From positions 1 through 21,810 of the forward strand of contig CAZIOH010000108.1 of assembly GCA_964540815.1 (NCBI GenBank): a stretch of 21,810 bases of DNA, written 5' to 3'. The DNA is from CAZIOH01 sp964540815. GTDB taxonomy: Bacteria > Myxococcota_A > Polyangia > Fen-1088. Positions within the stretch are counted from its first letter, which is position 1, and every line of letters starts with the position of its first letter. This document shows positions 1 to 6,746 of this stretch, piece by piece. The notes under the pieces were generated by a model that was not told the origin of the DNA, ran no database searches, and was given only the letters and a program-made list of their open reading frames with translations. The translations under genes were made by a program, and so were the position numbers.

Positions 1-1697
1 TACTTGATGTAGGTGTCGAAGGCCGCGATCATCTTGCCCTGGTACTCGGGGATGGTCTTCGGCTCGGGCTTCTTGCCCTTGGCGTCGTCGGCCTGCTTCT
101 GCTCGTGGGCCTTCTTGGCGTCCGGCCCGAGGCCCTCGTCGTCGACCTGCAGGGCGTTCTTCCACCCGAGGACCGCGGCGTAGGCCGCGTCCTTGGCGTA
201 CTTGCCCTTGGGGTTCATCTCGACCACCTTGGTGTACTGCTCGGCCGCGTCCTTCCACCGCTCGAGGGTCCACAGGAGCTCGCCGAAGTAGAAGTTCATG
301 TCGTACGAGTCCTTGTCGTCCGGGAAGTGCTTGAGGAACTCCCGGTAGACGTACTGGACCAGCTGGTAGGTGTCGGCGTTCTTGGTCTTCTGGGCCTCCT
401 TGTGCCAGATCAGCGCCAGCTCCTTGGAGGTGTCGTGGAAGGCGTTGCGGCACTCCTCCATCTGATCCTTCTTGAGCTTCATCTCCACGACCTTGTCGTA
501 GACCGCGCCCATGCGCTCGATCTCCTGGACCTGGTCGCGCTTGTTCCCGGAGGAGAGGGTGTTGCGCACGACCTTGCCCTGCCACTCGCAGATGCGGGGG
601 CTGTCCATGTTCTGGGCGATGATCTTGCGGTAGACCCGGCTCGAGTCGGTGAACTTCCCCTGCTCCCAGTACAGCTCGGCCAGCGCCTCCATCATCTTCG
701 GCGCGTAGTCGCCGCCCGTGCGCTGGAAGAACTCCCAGGCCTTGTCAGGGCCGCCGACGTGGGCGTAGGCCTTGACGATGTCCTTCTTGGCCTCCTTGAT
801 CAGCGACTGCTTCTGGGCCGCGTTTATGTTGACCTTGCCCTCGGTGGCCATGCGCACCACGCCCACGAAGGTCTCGAGGGCGGTCTTGTGGTCGCCGAGG
901 TTGACGTAGCACCACCCCTTCTTGTACACGGCGTACGGGTAGACGCTGGCCTTGGGGAACTGCTCCACCTTCTCGTAGAACTTGAGGGCGTTCTCCATCT
1001 CGCCCTTGTCGAAGTAGTACTCGGCGAAGGACAGGTAGGCGTCGGGGATGTACTTGGAGTTCGGGTAGTCCTTAATCAGGCGCAGGAAGAACTCGCGGGC
1101 CTGGTCCTCCTTCTTCACGCTGGTGAGCAGGAAGGCCAGCTTGAAGAGCACCTCGTCCATCCGCTCGTACTTCTTGTACTTGGTGGACTGGATGTAGGAC
1201 TTGACCGCCTCGAGCAGCCACTTCTGCTCGTCCTTCTCGAAGCCCTGCTGCTGCTGCTGGAGCCGGGGCTTGTCGGACGGCTGGGCGTCGAAGATCTTCT
1301 GGTCCAGCCCGTGGGCCTGCTGGAAGTAGAAGCGCTGCTTCTCGGCGAAGAGCTCGCCGAGCCGGAAGAAGAAGTCGGGCTTCTGGGGGTCGTCGTCCGG
1401 CGTGACCTGGATCAGCCGCTTCATCTTGCTGATCTGGGCATCGGTGATCTGTTGAATCTTGCCCTGGCGGCCCTGGACGAACTGATCCACCGTCAAGACC
1501 GGCCCGGTCTCCTTCTTGGGCGGTGGCGGGGCCTCGGGCCTGGTCAGCTTGGTCTGCTGGGCCTGAACCTGGGTCTCTTGCTTGGTGTACTTCGCCTTCC
1601 CCGCGTTCACCGCCGAATCCGCCGCCAGGACCGCGGTCGGAAGGGAGATCACGAGCGACAGAGTCGCGAGGCCAAACCGGAGGGGGGAACTGGTCAT
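1..1697 (-). CDS. Secreted TPR-repeat protein, 3' end outside the window
   Basis: An open minus-strand frame starts at the ATG at 1697 and stays open to the window edge, giving about 565 codons. A ribosome site (GGTGGAG) lies six bases upstream. Residues 1-25 form a Sec signal peptide ending in AVLA, so the product should be periplasmic or outer-membrane associated. After a Pro/Lys-rich linker (about 35-65) the chain is a run of TPR-like helical pairs, with recognisable units near residues 170-330 (AREFF..LI.DYPNSKY, ALKFYEKVEQFPKA, ALETFVGVV) and again near 460-510. It follows another secreted TPR gene by 132 bp and is probably co-transcribed from the promoter at 3706-3734. TPR proteins of this size, in tandem and exported, recall the periplasmic components of myxobacterial gliding machinery (for example AgmU/GltD), but also generic TPR proteins. 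The family assignment is inference; the TPR character is seen directly. Confidence 0.85.
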   Translation of the reverse strand, partial: MTSSPLRFGLATLSLVISLPTAVLAADSAVNAGKAKYTKQETQVQAQQTKLTRPEAPPPPKKETGPVLTVDQFVQGRQGKIQQITDAQISKMKRLIQVTPDDDPQKPDFFFRLGELFAEKQRFYFQQAHGLDQKIFDAQPSDKPRLQQQQQGFEKDEQKWLLEAVKSYIQSTKYKKYERMDEVLFKLAFLLTSVKKEDQAREFFLRLIKDYPNSKYIPDAYLSFAEYYFDKGEMENALKFYEKVEQFPKASVYPYAVYKKGWCYVNLGDHKTALETFVGVVRMATEGKVNINAAQKQSLIKEAKKDIVKAYAHVGGPDKAWEFFQRTGGDYAPKMMEALAELYWEQGKFTDSSRVYRKIIAQNMDSPRICEWQGKVVRNTLSSGNKRDQVQEIERMGAVYDKVVEMKLKKDQMEECRNAFHDTSKELALIWHKEAQKTKNADTYQLVQYVYREFLKHFPDDKDSYDMNFYFGELLWTLERWKDAAEQYTKVVEMNPKGKYAKDAAYAAVLGWKNALQVDDEGLGPDAKKAHEQKQADDAKGKKPEPKTIPEYQGKMIAAFDTYIK

Positions 1698-1829
1698 GGT
1701 TACTCCACCGTGCTGCTACGTTGGGGATGAACGGGGAAAGCCGCTGAGGCGCGGAAGACTGGGCGAAAGACTGGGCGGACGACTGGCAGGAGATCGGAAG
1801 AGGCCAGAAGAGGCCGGATCAAAGGCAGG
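1698..1829. other. Spacer between the two TPR genes
   Basis: These 132 bp separate the stop of the upstream TPR gene from the start of the downstream one. The only element I recognise is the ribosome site of the downstream gene next to 1697. The rest is purine-rich on the plus strand with loosely repeated GACTGGGCG-like words. I see no hairpin with a T run and no convincing promoter, which fits read-through from the upstream gene. Confidence 0.5.
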
Positions 1830-3554
1830 CTATTTTCCCGTGGCGTCCGGATCGGTGGCGCCCTCGACCGGTGCCGCCGGGGCACCCTCGCCAGGGGCTG
1901 GCGCCCCCTCGGGGGCGGCCTTGTCGCAGCGGTTGACGATCTTCACCCGGTAATACCCGAGCTCGTCCTTCCAGTACTCGCCGGTGAACGGCCACACGTA
2001 GTGCTCGTCGTCGGCGCGGATCTCGGTGGCGCGGCGCTTGGCGGCCGCGTCGCTCTTCACGGTCTGCTGCTCCGCCATGACCTCCTGCTCGAGATCGCCC
2101 TTGGTGCCCTGCAGGATCTCGTACTCGATCTTGATCACGCGCTTGATGAGCTGGGCCAGCTCGTCGGTGAGGCGCTTGATGCGCCGGCGCGACAGGTCGC
2201 CGGCCTCGTTCATGGCCAGGGACTTCTGCAGGGTCAGGTCGGCCAGGATGGTCTGGGCGATGTTGGTGTTCTTCCAGGAGCTGTCGGCCTTCTCGTGCTG
2301 GTTCAGCTCGCGGGTCAGCTCGTCGACGTACTCGAAGCGCTTGACCAGGCTGCGATCGGAGAGGACCGCCCGGGCCGCGCGCTCGGTCTGCTCGGGGAGC
2401 CCGGACCTGTGCTTGCGGATCTTGACCGCGAGCTCGAAGAGCGCGGCGTTGTCGGTGTTGGTGGCCACCAGCTTCGACAGGTCCTGGAACATGGCCGGGT
2501 AGATCGAGTTGAACTCGGCGATGGCGCTCTCGGCGCGATCGTAGAGGCAGTTGTAGAAGTAGATGGTCGCCTTGACGGTCAGCGCCTCGCCGACCGACTC
2601 GGGCTTGATGTAGTTCTCGAAGTAAGGCGCCTGCACGGTGTGAATGTTGCCGAGGGCCTTGGAGTAACCCTTCTGCTTCAACATGAAGTTGGCCCAGGAC
2701 GACTCGAACAAGCTGTCCGGCCACTGGTCGGACTCCTGGGACACCCGATCGAAGTACTTGGTCGCGAGATCGAACTGCCCGGTCGAATAGAAGGTCCGGG
2801 CCAGCGACAGGTTGGCGATGTCCTCGAAGGGCTTGACCTTGGGGTCGGAGCTCTCGGCCGCGGCGCGCAGCACCTCCTTGAAGGACTCGACCGCCGGCTT
2901 GGCCTGATACTCGCGGACGTGGGTCGCCCCCTCGAAGAGCTTGGCCTGCACGTAGAACTCGCTGCTGGCCGGCACCGCGCTGTAGAGCTCCACCGCCTCC
3001 TTGAACTGGCCCTTCTGGTAGAAGTACTTGCCGAGCAGGAAGTAGAGCTCGTCCCGCACCTTCTCCAGGGCCGGCTGATCGAGCTCCGAGCGCTGATACT
3101 TGCCGATCTTCTCGAGGATCCCGGTCGAGTCGGGGAGCTGCCGCGAGAGCGAGGCCAGCCACTTCAAGGTGGCGTTGTAGTACGCGTGCGAGGGGCCCTT
3201 CTGGACGATGCGATCGAAGTACGAGAGGGACGCAGAATAGAAGCGGAGGTTGTACAGCGACTTACCCATCCAGAACTCGGCCTTCTGGCGGTTGGGCTCG
3301 CTGTCCCCGGACTCCCCCTCCACCACCTTGTTGAGCTCGATCGAGGCGGAGTACTGATCGTCCCCGTCGTAGAGCTTCAGGGCACGCTCGAGGACCTTCG
3401 AGGGTTGATCTCCGGTCGGCGCATCCTCGGGCTGGAAGTCGCCTTTCGGTGCCGCGGTGGCGCCAGCCTTCTTCTTCTTCAGGGCATGTGCTTGCGAGGA
3501 AACGAAGGCGAGAGAGCAGAAGAGCGCAATGCCGAGACCGCGAAATCGGCGCAT
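1830..3554 (-). CDS. Secreted TPR-repeat protein, 574 aa
   Basis: The ATG at 3554 is preceded by AAGAGG at good spacing. Residues 1-24 are a signal peptide with a basic start, a hydrophobic core and an AHA cleavage site; no lipobox cysteine is present, so the mature protein should be soluble in the periplasm. TPR-like units cover roughly residues 50-320: LYDGDDQYSASIELNKVV, SLYNLRFYSASLSYFDRIV, GKYFYQKGQFKEAVELYSAV and ARTFYSTGQFDLATKYFDRV. The C-terminal half is helical and charged, with a coiled-coil-like stretch (about 440-510), followed by an aromatic segment (HYVWPFTGEYWKDELGYY, near 530-545) and an Ala/Pro/Gly-rich tail. That aromatic block looks like a family signature. It is the first gene of a two-gene or longer unit. 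Resemblance to gliding-motility TPR proteins (GltC/GltE/AglT type) is possible but unproven; the myxobacterial GltE is a lipoprotein and this is not. Confidence 0.9.
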   Translation of the reverse strand: MRRFRGLGIALFCSLAFVSSQAHALKKKKAGATAAPKGDFQPEDAPTGDQPSKVLERALKLYDGDDQYSASIELNKVVEGESGDSEPNRQKAEFWMGKSLYNLRFYSASLSYFDRIVQKGPSHAYYNATLKWLASLSRQLPDSTGILEKIGKYQRSELDQPALEKVRDELYFLLGKYFYQKGQFKEAVELYSAVPASSEFYVQAKLFEGATHVREYQAKPAVESFKEVLRAAAESSDPKVKPFEDIANLSLARTFYSTGQFDLATKYFDRVSQESDQWPDSLFESSWANFMLKQKGYSKALGNIHTVQAPYFENYIKPESVGEALTVKATIYFYNCLYDRAESAIAEFNSIYPAMFQDLSKLVATNTDNAALFELAVKIRKHRSGLPEQTERAARAVLSDRSLVKRFEYVDELTRELNQHEKADSSWKNTNIAQTILADLTLQKSLAMNEAGDLSRRRIKRLTDELAQLIKRVIKIEYEILQGTKGDLEQEVMAEQQTVKSDAAAKRRATEIRADDEHYVWPFTGEYWKDELGYYRVKIVNRCDKAAPEGAPAPGEGAPAAPVEGATDPDATGK

Positions 3555-3705
3555 GTATACCTCTTGCTGAGTTGTCCGTGGCAGGACGGTGGGGGAGAAG
3601 TCCAGGAAAGCTCGTCGAGGGCTATCGCAGCGAAAAAAGTAAGGAATTACTCGTGCTTACGGGCCACCTGAACCGGCGTCCAGCAAGGCACCCCAAAACC
3701 GGGTC

Positions 3706-3734
3706 ATGCTAGACGTGCCGATCTGAGGTGTCAA
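3706..3734 (-). promoter_or_regulatory. Sigma-70-type promoter for the TPR genes
   Basis: On the minus strand TTGACA (3734-3729) is followed by exactly 17 bp and TAGCAT (3711-3706). The -35 matches the consensus fully and the spacing is ideal. Predicted transcription starts near 3699, leaving a leader of about 145 nt before the ATG at 3554. The first half of that leader is A/T-richer than its surroundings (around 3630-3660). Confidence 0.7.
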
Positions 3735-3799
3735 GGGAAAGGGAAACCCTGCGTCGGGCATTTTCCTCAACAAATCCGCTCGCGAGCGGCCTTGCCTTC

Positions 3800-3847
3800 C
3801 CGCCATGTTTGCAGTTGACACGTGGTTCGCGGACAGTAACATGGCGG
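3800..3847. repeat. 10-bp perfect inverted repeat framing a promoter
   Basis: CCGCCATGTT (3800-3809) and its exact reverse complement AACATGGCGG (3838-3847) are separated by 28 bp. The -35 box at 3815-3820 lies between the arms and the -10 box at 3837-3842 overlaps the right arm. The repeat lies mostly upstream of the predicted transcription start, so it is more likely a DNA-level operator than an RNA hairpin. No binding protein can be named from sequence. Confidence 0.55.
3815..3842 (+). promoter_or_regulatory. Promoter for the Cys-rich protein gene
   Basis: TTGACA (3815-3820), a 16-bp spacer and TAACAT (3837-3842) form a sigma-70-like promoter. Transcription would begin near 3849, giving a leader of about 53 nt to the ATG at 3902. 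It is divergent from the TPR promoter, with 80 bp between the two. Confidence 0.6.
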
Positions 3848-3901
3848 CCCCCGCGGGGCGCCAGGTCGTCGCCGTCCCCCCTCTGGTACGAAGGAGCCCA
3901 A

Positions 3902-4387
3902 ATGACGTGTCTGTCCGCCTGCAAACGCGCACTCTGGTCGCCGTTGTCGGTTCCAGCTTTCCTGGTTCTAGCTTGCCTGGGTTTGGTGACCACCGTCTCC
4001 GCGGGAGGTTGCGCGGACAACCACATCGGTCGGCCGTGTGAGATCGGCGTCGACAAGTCGACCCTCGATACCAGCAAGGCGACAGTCAACCCCGCGGCGC
4101 TGGAATGTCCGAGCCGGCTGTGTCTCTTGCCGGCGCAGAACGGGGCGCCGACCGGCAACGTGCAGGGTCTGTGCAGCGCCGAGTGCTCCTCCAACGACGA
4201 CTGTTCGGACGGAGAGAAGGGAACCAAAAGCGCCAGCAACACGCGCTGCCTGGCCGGTTTCTCGTGCCGGGTCGTGTTTCCGCCGCTGTCGAGCGTGGGG
4301 TTGTCCTGCAAGTCCCTGTGTGTGTGCAACGACTTCCTCTCCGCCGAGGACAAGGCCAACCCGACCAAGCCCAAGGGCTGCCCGTAG
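3902..4387 (+). CDS. Cys-rich exported protein, putative lipoprotein, 161 aa
   Basis: The frame is open from 3728, but the ATG at 3902 is chosen because GAAGGAG lies six bases before it, a promoter sits at 3815-3842, and the residues after it form a signal peptide. The hydrophobic core (about residues 11-34) ends in SAGGC, so Cys37 is a possible lipidation site; the residue at -3 is Ala rather than Leu, which makes the lipobox weak. The mature part holds about a dozen more cysteines in short spaced pairs (LEC, SRLC, GLC, AEC, DDC, TRC, FSC, LSC, SLCVC, GC). This pattern is typical of disulfide-rich surface proteins common in myxobacteria. No enzymatic motif is visible. It is transcribed divergently from the secreted TPR genes, so both products are exported, but a functional link is only a guess. 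Confidence 0.8.
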   Translation: MTCLSACKRALWSPLSVPAFLVLACLGLVTTVSAGGCADNHIGRPCEIGVDKSTLDTSKATVNPAALECPSRLCLLPAQNGAPTGNVQGLCSAECSSNDDCSDGEKGTKSASNTRCLAGFSCRVVFPPLSSVGLSCKSLCVCNDFLSAEDKANPTKPKGCP

Positions 4388-4554
4388 GGGACAGGACCAG
4401 GGAGAGGGGCCCCACTTCACTGCGGTGGGCTCCGCGAGCTACCTTTGCAGTGGACCCACGCGGGGGATTCGATCACGCCCGCGGGACGCGTGCACGGCCA
4501 CGATCGCGGGTCCGGCCACGATGACGGTTACGATCGCGGGGTGATGGCCCGGTC
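4388..4554. repeat. Convergent intergenic stretch with short direct repeats
   Basis: This spacer lies between the ends of two convergent genes. CGGCCACGAT occurs at 4495-4504 and 4513-4522, and ACGATCGCGGG at 4500-4510 and 4530-4540, making a small degenerate repeat patch. A weak stem CCCAC/GTGGG surrounds 4412-4430, but no T run follows it, so a terminator cannot be called. Confidence 0.4.
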
Positions 4555-4962
4555 TCAGGTCGTCTCGAAGGCGCGCGGGATGTGAACGAGGGCGGCCTCC
4601 TGCGAGGGGGGCGGCGCGAAGGTCACGGCGATCACGTCGAAGCGAAATCCTGTCAGTCCCGGGGGTAAGGTCTCCTCCGCCAGGAACAGCCGCGAGACCC
4701 GGATCACCTGGGCGCGCTTGCGGGGGCCGACCGCCTCGAGTGGCTCGCCGGTGGCCGTGCCGGTCCGCGAACGGACCTCGCAGAAGACGCAGGTCCCGTC
4801 CTCGGCCAGTGCCACGATGTCGAGCTCACCCTCCGGGCGGCGCCAGTTGCGCGCGAGGAGGGTGCACCCCTGGCGCTCGAGATGGGCGACCGCCATGTCC
4901 TCGGCGCGACGGCCGAGGCTGGGCCGCCGGTCCTGGCCTGAGAGATCGCCCGGAGTGGGCAC
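4555..4962 (-). CDS. yraN: YraN family protein (UPF0102), endonuclease-like fold
   Basis: The 135-aa product carries the YraN pattern: LGRRAEDMAVAHLERQG (residues 16-32), NWRRPEGELDIVA (39-51) and VFCEVRSRTG (59-68). The acidic pair at E46/D48 and the E62-x-R64 element correspond to a PD-(D/E)XK-like core, with Arg in place of the usual Lys, a substitution I recall as frequent in this family. The biochemical role of YraN is not settled; a nuclease role in DNA recombination or repair is inferred from the fold. The GTG at 4962 is the only start that keeps the conserved LG motif with a short leader, and an AAGG lies about ten bases upstream. It follows rplS by 22 bp and is probably co-transcribed. 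In many bacteria rnhB stands between rplS and yraN; here it is absent. Confidence 0.92.
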   Translation of the reverse strand: MPTPGDLSGQDRRPSLGRRAEDMAVAHLERQGCTLLARNWRRPEGELDIVALAEDGTCVFCEVRSRTGTATGEPLEAVGPRKRAQVIRVSRLFLAEETLPPGLTGFRFDVIAVTFAPPPSQEAALVHIPRAFETT

Positions 4963-4984
4963 CGGGAACCAACCTTGAACCGCC

Positions 4985-5386
4985 TCAGGGGGTCGCGGGC
5001 TGAGCGGCGGCGGGCGCTTCCGTCACGGTCTCGTCGCGCTTCTCCGCCTTGATGCGCGCCGCCTTGCCCTGGAGGGCCCGCAGGTAGTTGAGCCGCGCGC
5101 GTCGGACCCGGCCACGCTGCACCAGCTCGATGCGCTCGATCCGCGAGGTGTGCAGGGGAAAGATGCGCTCCACCCCGACCCCGTAGGAGATCTTGCGCAC
5201 CGTGAAGGTCGAGCGCGCACCACCTCGGTGCTGACCGATCACCACGCCCTCGAAGATCTGCACCCGCTCCTTGTCGCCTTCCTTGATCATCGTGTGGACC
5301 CGCACGCTGTCTCCCGAGCGGACGTCGGGGATGCCCTGGCGGCGGTAGGACTGGTCGATTTCACGAAGAAGCGGATGTTGGCTCAT
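4985..5386 (-). CDS. rplS: 50S ribosomal protein L19
   Basis: The 133-aa product matches L19 along its length: HPLLREIDQSYRRQGIPD at the N-terminus, GDSVRVHTMIKEGDKERVQ, the central IFEGVVIGQHRGGA, TFTVRKISYGVGVERIFPLH, and the basic RRARLNYLRALQGKAARIK end. L19 sits at the 30S-50S interface of the ribosome. A further in-frame ATG exists at 5413, but it overlaps the -10 box of the promoter at 5413-5441 and has no ribosome site. The ATG at 5386, preceded by GGAG, is therefore the likely start. The tail beyond about residue 115 is an Ala/Pro/Glu-rich extension not found in typical 115-residue L19. It heads a unit with yraN. The usual upstream partners rpsP, rimM and trmD are replaced here by hemD. 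Confidence 0.97.
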   Translation of the reverse strand: MSQHPLLREIDQSYRRQGIPDVRSGDSVRVHTMIKEGDKERVQIFEGVVIGQHRGGARSTFTVRKISYGVGVERIFPLHTSRIERIELVQRGRVRRARLNYLRALQGKAARIKAEKRDETVTEAPAAAQPATP

Positions 5387-5412
5387 GTGTGCTGTGCTCC
5401 GAAGGGCCGCCA

Positions 5413-5441
5413 TTACTAGCCCTGTCCGGCGGGAGAGTCAA
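5413..5441 (-). promoter_or_regulatory. Promoter for rplS-yraN
   Basis: Minus-strand TTGACT (5441-5436), a 17-bp spacer and TAGTAA (5418-5413) lie in the 76-bp gap between hemD and rplS. Transcription should start near 5406, leaving about 20 nt before the ATG at 5386. This gives L19 expression independent of hemD and rules out the in-frame ATG at 5413 as the start. Confidence 0.6.
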
Positions 5442-5462
5442 GGGCGGGACGAGGCGCGCGGG

Positions 5463-6314
5463 CTACTGGGGCGGGTTGGCGAGCGGAGGGCGCTGGCCGC
5501 GCTCGGCGATGGCGGCGACCAGGCGCTTCATGACGAACGCCTTCTCCGGGAGCACCGAGATGCCCACGCCCCGGGCGGCGAGCGCGTCGGCCGCCACCGG
5601 ACCGATGGCCGCCACGCACGTCTTCGCGAGCGCCCGCCCGAGCGCGTCGATGCCTCCGGTCTCCCGGGCGACCGCGAAGAGGCGATCGACCTGTGCGGCG
5701 CTGGTGAACGCGATGGTGTCGACCGTGCCCGAATCGAGGGCCGTGATGAGCTCGGCGAGGCGCGCGGCGTCGCTGGCCGACGCATAGACATAGGGAGCCA
5801 CGGTCGAGACGGTGGCTCCCCGGCCGCGGATGAACGCCACCAGCTCATGGCTCGGCTCCTCGCCGTAGAGCTGCAGGCCGACGCGCCTGCCGCCGAGCTC
5901 GAGCGCGCCGAGCTCGTCCATGATGCCCTGGGAGGTGGGAACGGCGGCCGCGAGGTCGGTGGCGAGCCCCAGCTCCTTGAGCGCCCGGGCGGGCTTCGGG
6001 CCGCGGGTGATCTTCCGCACCGAGCCGAGCGCCCGCACCACCGCGGGCGCGAAGCCACGGCGCTCGGCCAGGGCCATCATGCGGCGCAGCCCCTCGCCGG
6101 TCAGGAGGACGATATCGTCGAAGCCGCCGCCGACCAGCGTGCGCAGCCAGGCCTCGACGGGCGCGGGATCCGGGGCGTCGCGGATCGCCACCATCGGACA
6201 GCGCCAGACCCCGGCGCCCTCGGCTTCGAGCATCTGCGCCAGCCGGTCGAGCTCGCGCGTCTCGGCGAGCGCGACGACGCGGCCATCAAGGCGTCGGGGA
6301 ATCGGCTCGGACAC
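5463..6314 (-). CDS. hemD: Uroporphyrinogen-III synthase
   Basis: The 283-aa product fits HemD (HEM4 fold), which closes and inverts the D ring of hydroxymethylbilane to give uroporphyrinogen III in haem and cobalamin synthesis. Both lobes are visible: VVALAETRELDRLAQMLEAEG and DDIVLLTGEGLRRMM in lobe 1, KITRGPKPARALKELG at the hinge, then VGLQLYGEEPS, VAPYVYA, DTIAFTSAAQVDRLFAVA and CVAAIGPVAADALAARGV in lobe 2. The family has low sequence conservation, so the call rests on the order of these segments. The start is the GTG at 6314, because an in-frame TGA lies at 6330-6332 and no other start codon falls between. No good ribosome site precedes it. hemC is not adjacent. The 14-bp tandem array immediately upstream occupies the expected promoter and leader region. 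Confidence 0.88.
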   Translation of the reverse strand: MSEPIPRRLDGRVVALAETRELDRLAQMLEAEGAGVWRCPMVAIRDAPDPAPVEAWLRTLVGGGFDDIVLLTGEGLRRMMALAERRGFAPAVVRALGSVRKITRGPKPARALKELGLATDLAAAVPTSQGIMDELGALELGGRRVGLQLYGEEPSHELVAFIRGRGATVSTVAPYVYASASDAARLAELITALDSGTVDTIAFTSAAQVDRLFAVARETGGIDALGRALAKTCVAAIGPVAADALAARGVGISVLPEKAFVMKRLVAAIAERGQRPPLANPPQ

Positions 6315-6331
6315 GCTGGCTCGCGGCGGTC

Positions 6332-6390
6332 ATGGTTTGCTCTTCATGGTCTGCTCTTCGTGGTCTGCTCTTCGTGGTCTGCTCTTCGTG
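6332..6390. repeat. 14-bp tandem array upstream of hemD, cut by the assembly gap
   Basis: Four full units are visible: 6332-6345, 6346-6359, 6360-6373 and 6374-6387, with a fifth beginning at 6388 just before the N run. The plus-strand unit is RTGGTYTGCTCTTC, with A first in the two units nearest hemD and G in the others. Read toward hemD, each unit carries GAAGAG, and the two nearest hemD also supply an ATG. The sequence after the gap restarts with TTTGCTC, which matches part of the unit closest to hemD. Confidence 0.85.
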
Positions 6391-6490
6391 NNNNNNNNNN
6401 NNNNNNNNNNNNNNNNNNNNNNNNNNNNNNNNNNNNNNNNNNNNNNNNNNNNNNNNNNNNNNNNNNNNNNNNNNNNNNNNNNNNNNNNNN
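6391..6490. other. Assembly gap of 100 N
   Basis: Exactly 100 undetermined bases, the conventional placeholder for a gap of unknown length. The left flank is a 14-bp tandem repeat, the likely reason that assembly failed here. Confidence 0.99.
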
Positions 6491-6746
6491 TTTGCTCGGT
6501 TGCTGGCGGTCGGGTGGTCCTTGGCCGGATCATCTTGGGCAGTTCGTCATGGGTACGCAACCGGGCCCGGCACTCTCCCGGAAAACCGCCCTGAATCGAG
6601 CGGGTTAGGCCGGGCCGAGCGGGTCGCCGCGGGCCGGACCTCGGCGAACTGCACGAACGCGGAAAGCGAAACGCGCGAACGCGGAAAGCAACCAACCGTG
6701 GTGGCCCGCCCTTCTTCAGGAGACCATTTTTCTTAGAGGAGGTGTG
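6491..6746. other. Upstream region of the secreted-protein gene
   Basis: These 256 bp lie between the N gap and the ATG at 6747. They hold the 14-bp direct repeat at 6654-6689, a short A/T-richer patch at 6722-6736 and the ribosome site AGGAGG at 6737-6742. I find no open frame with gene-like composition and no convincing -35/-10 pair. Confidence 0.5.
6654..6689. repeat. Direct repeat, 14 bp at 22-bp spacing
   Basis: CGAACGCGGAAAGC occurs at 6654-6667 and again at 6676-6689. The 22-bp period is close to two turns of DNA, so both copies would face the same side of the helix, as expected for a pair of regulator sites. They end about 57 bp before the start codon at 6747. Function is inference. 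Confidence 0.5.

Noticed and set aside
105..1730. A 541-codon open frame on the plus strand
   Set aside because: It is antisense to the TPR gene, has a Leu/Gly/Val/Glu/His composition typical of GC-driven shadows and no domain, while the minus strand shows a signal peptide and TPR units.
2001..3671. A 556-codon plus-strand frame
   Set aside because: It mirrors the second TPR gene in the complementary frame, with the same Leu/Gly/Val/Glu-rich repetitive composition and no ribosome site.
5411..5413. In-frame upstream ATG for rplS
   Set aside because: It overlaps the -10 box of a TTGACT-N17-TAGTAA promoter and has no ribosome site; L19 homology begins at 5386.
6332..6390. CRISPR array candidate
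   Set aside because: Units are 14 bp and directly contiguous without spacers, so this is a simple tandem repeat; no cas genes are present.
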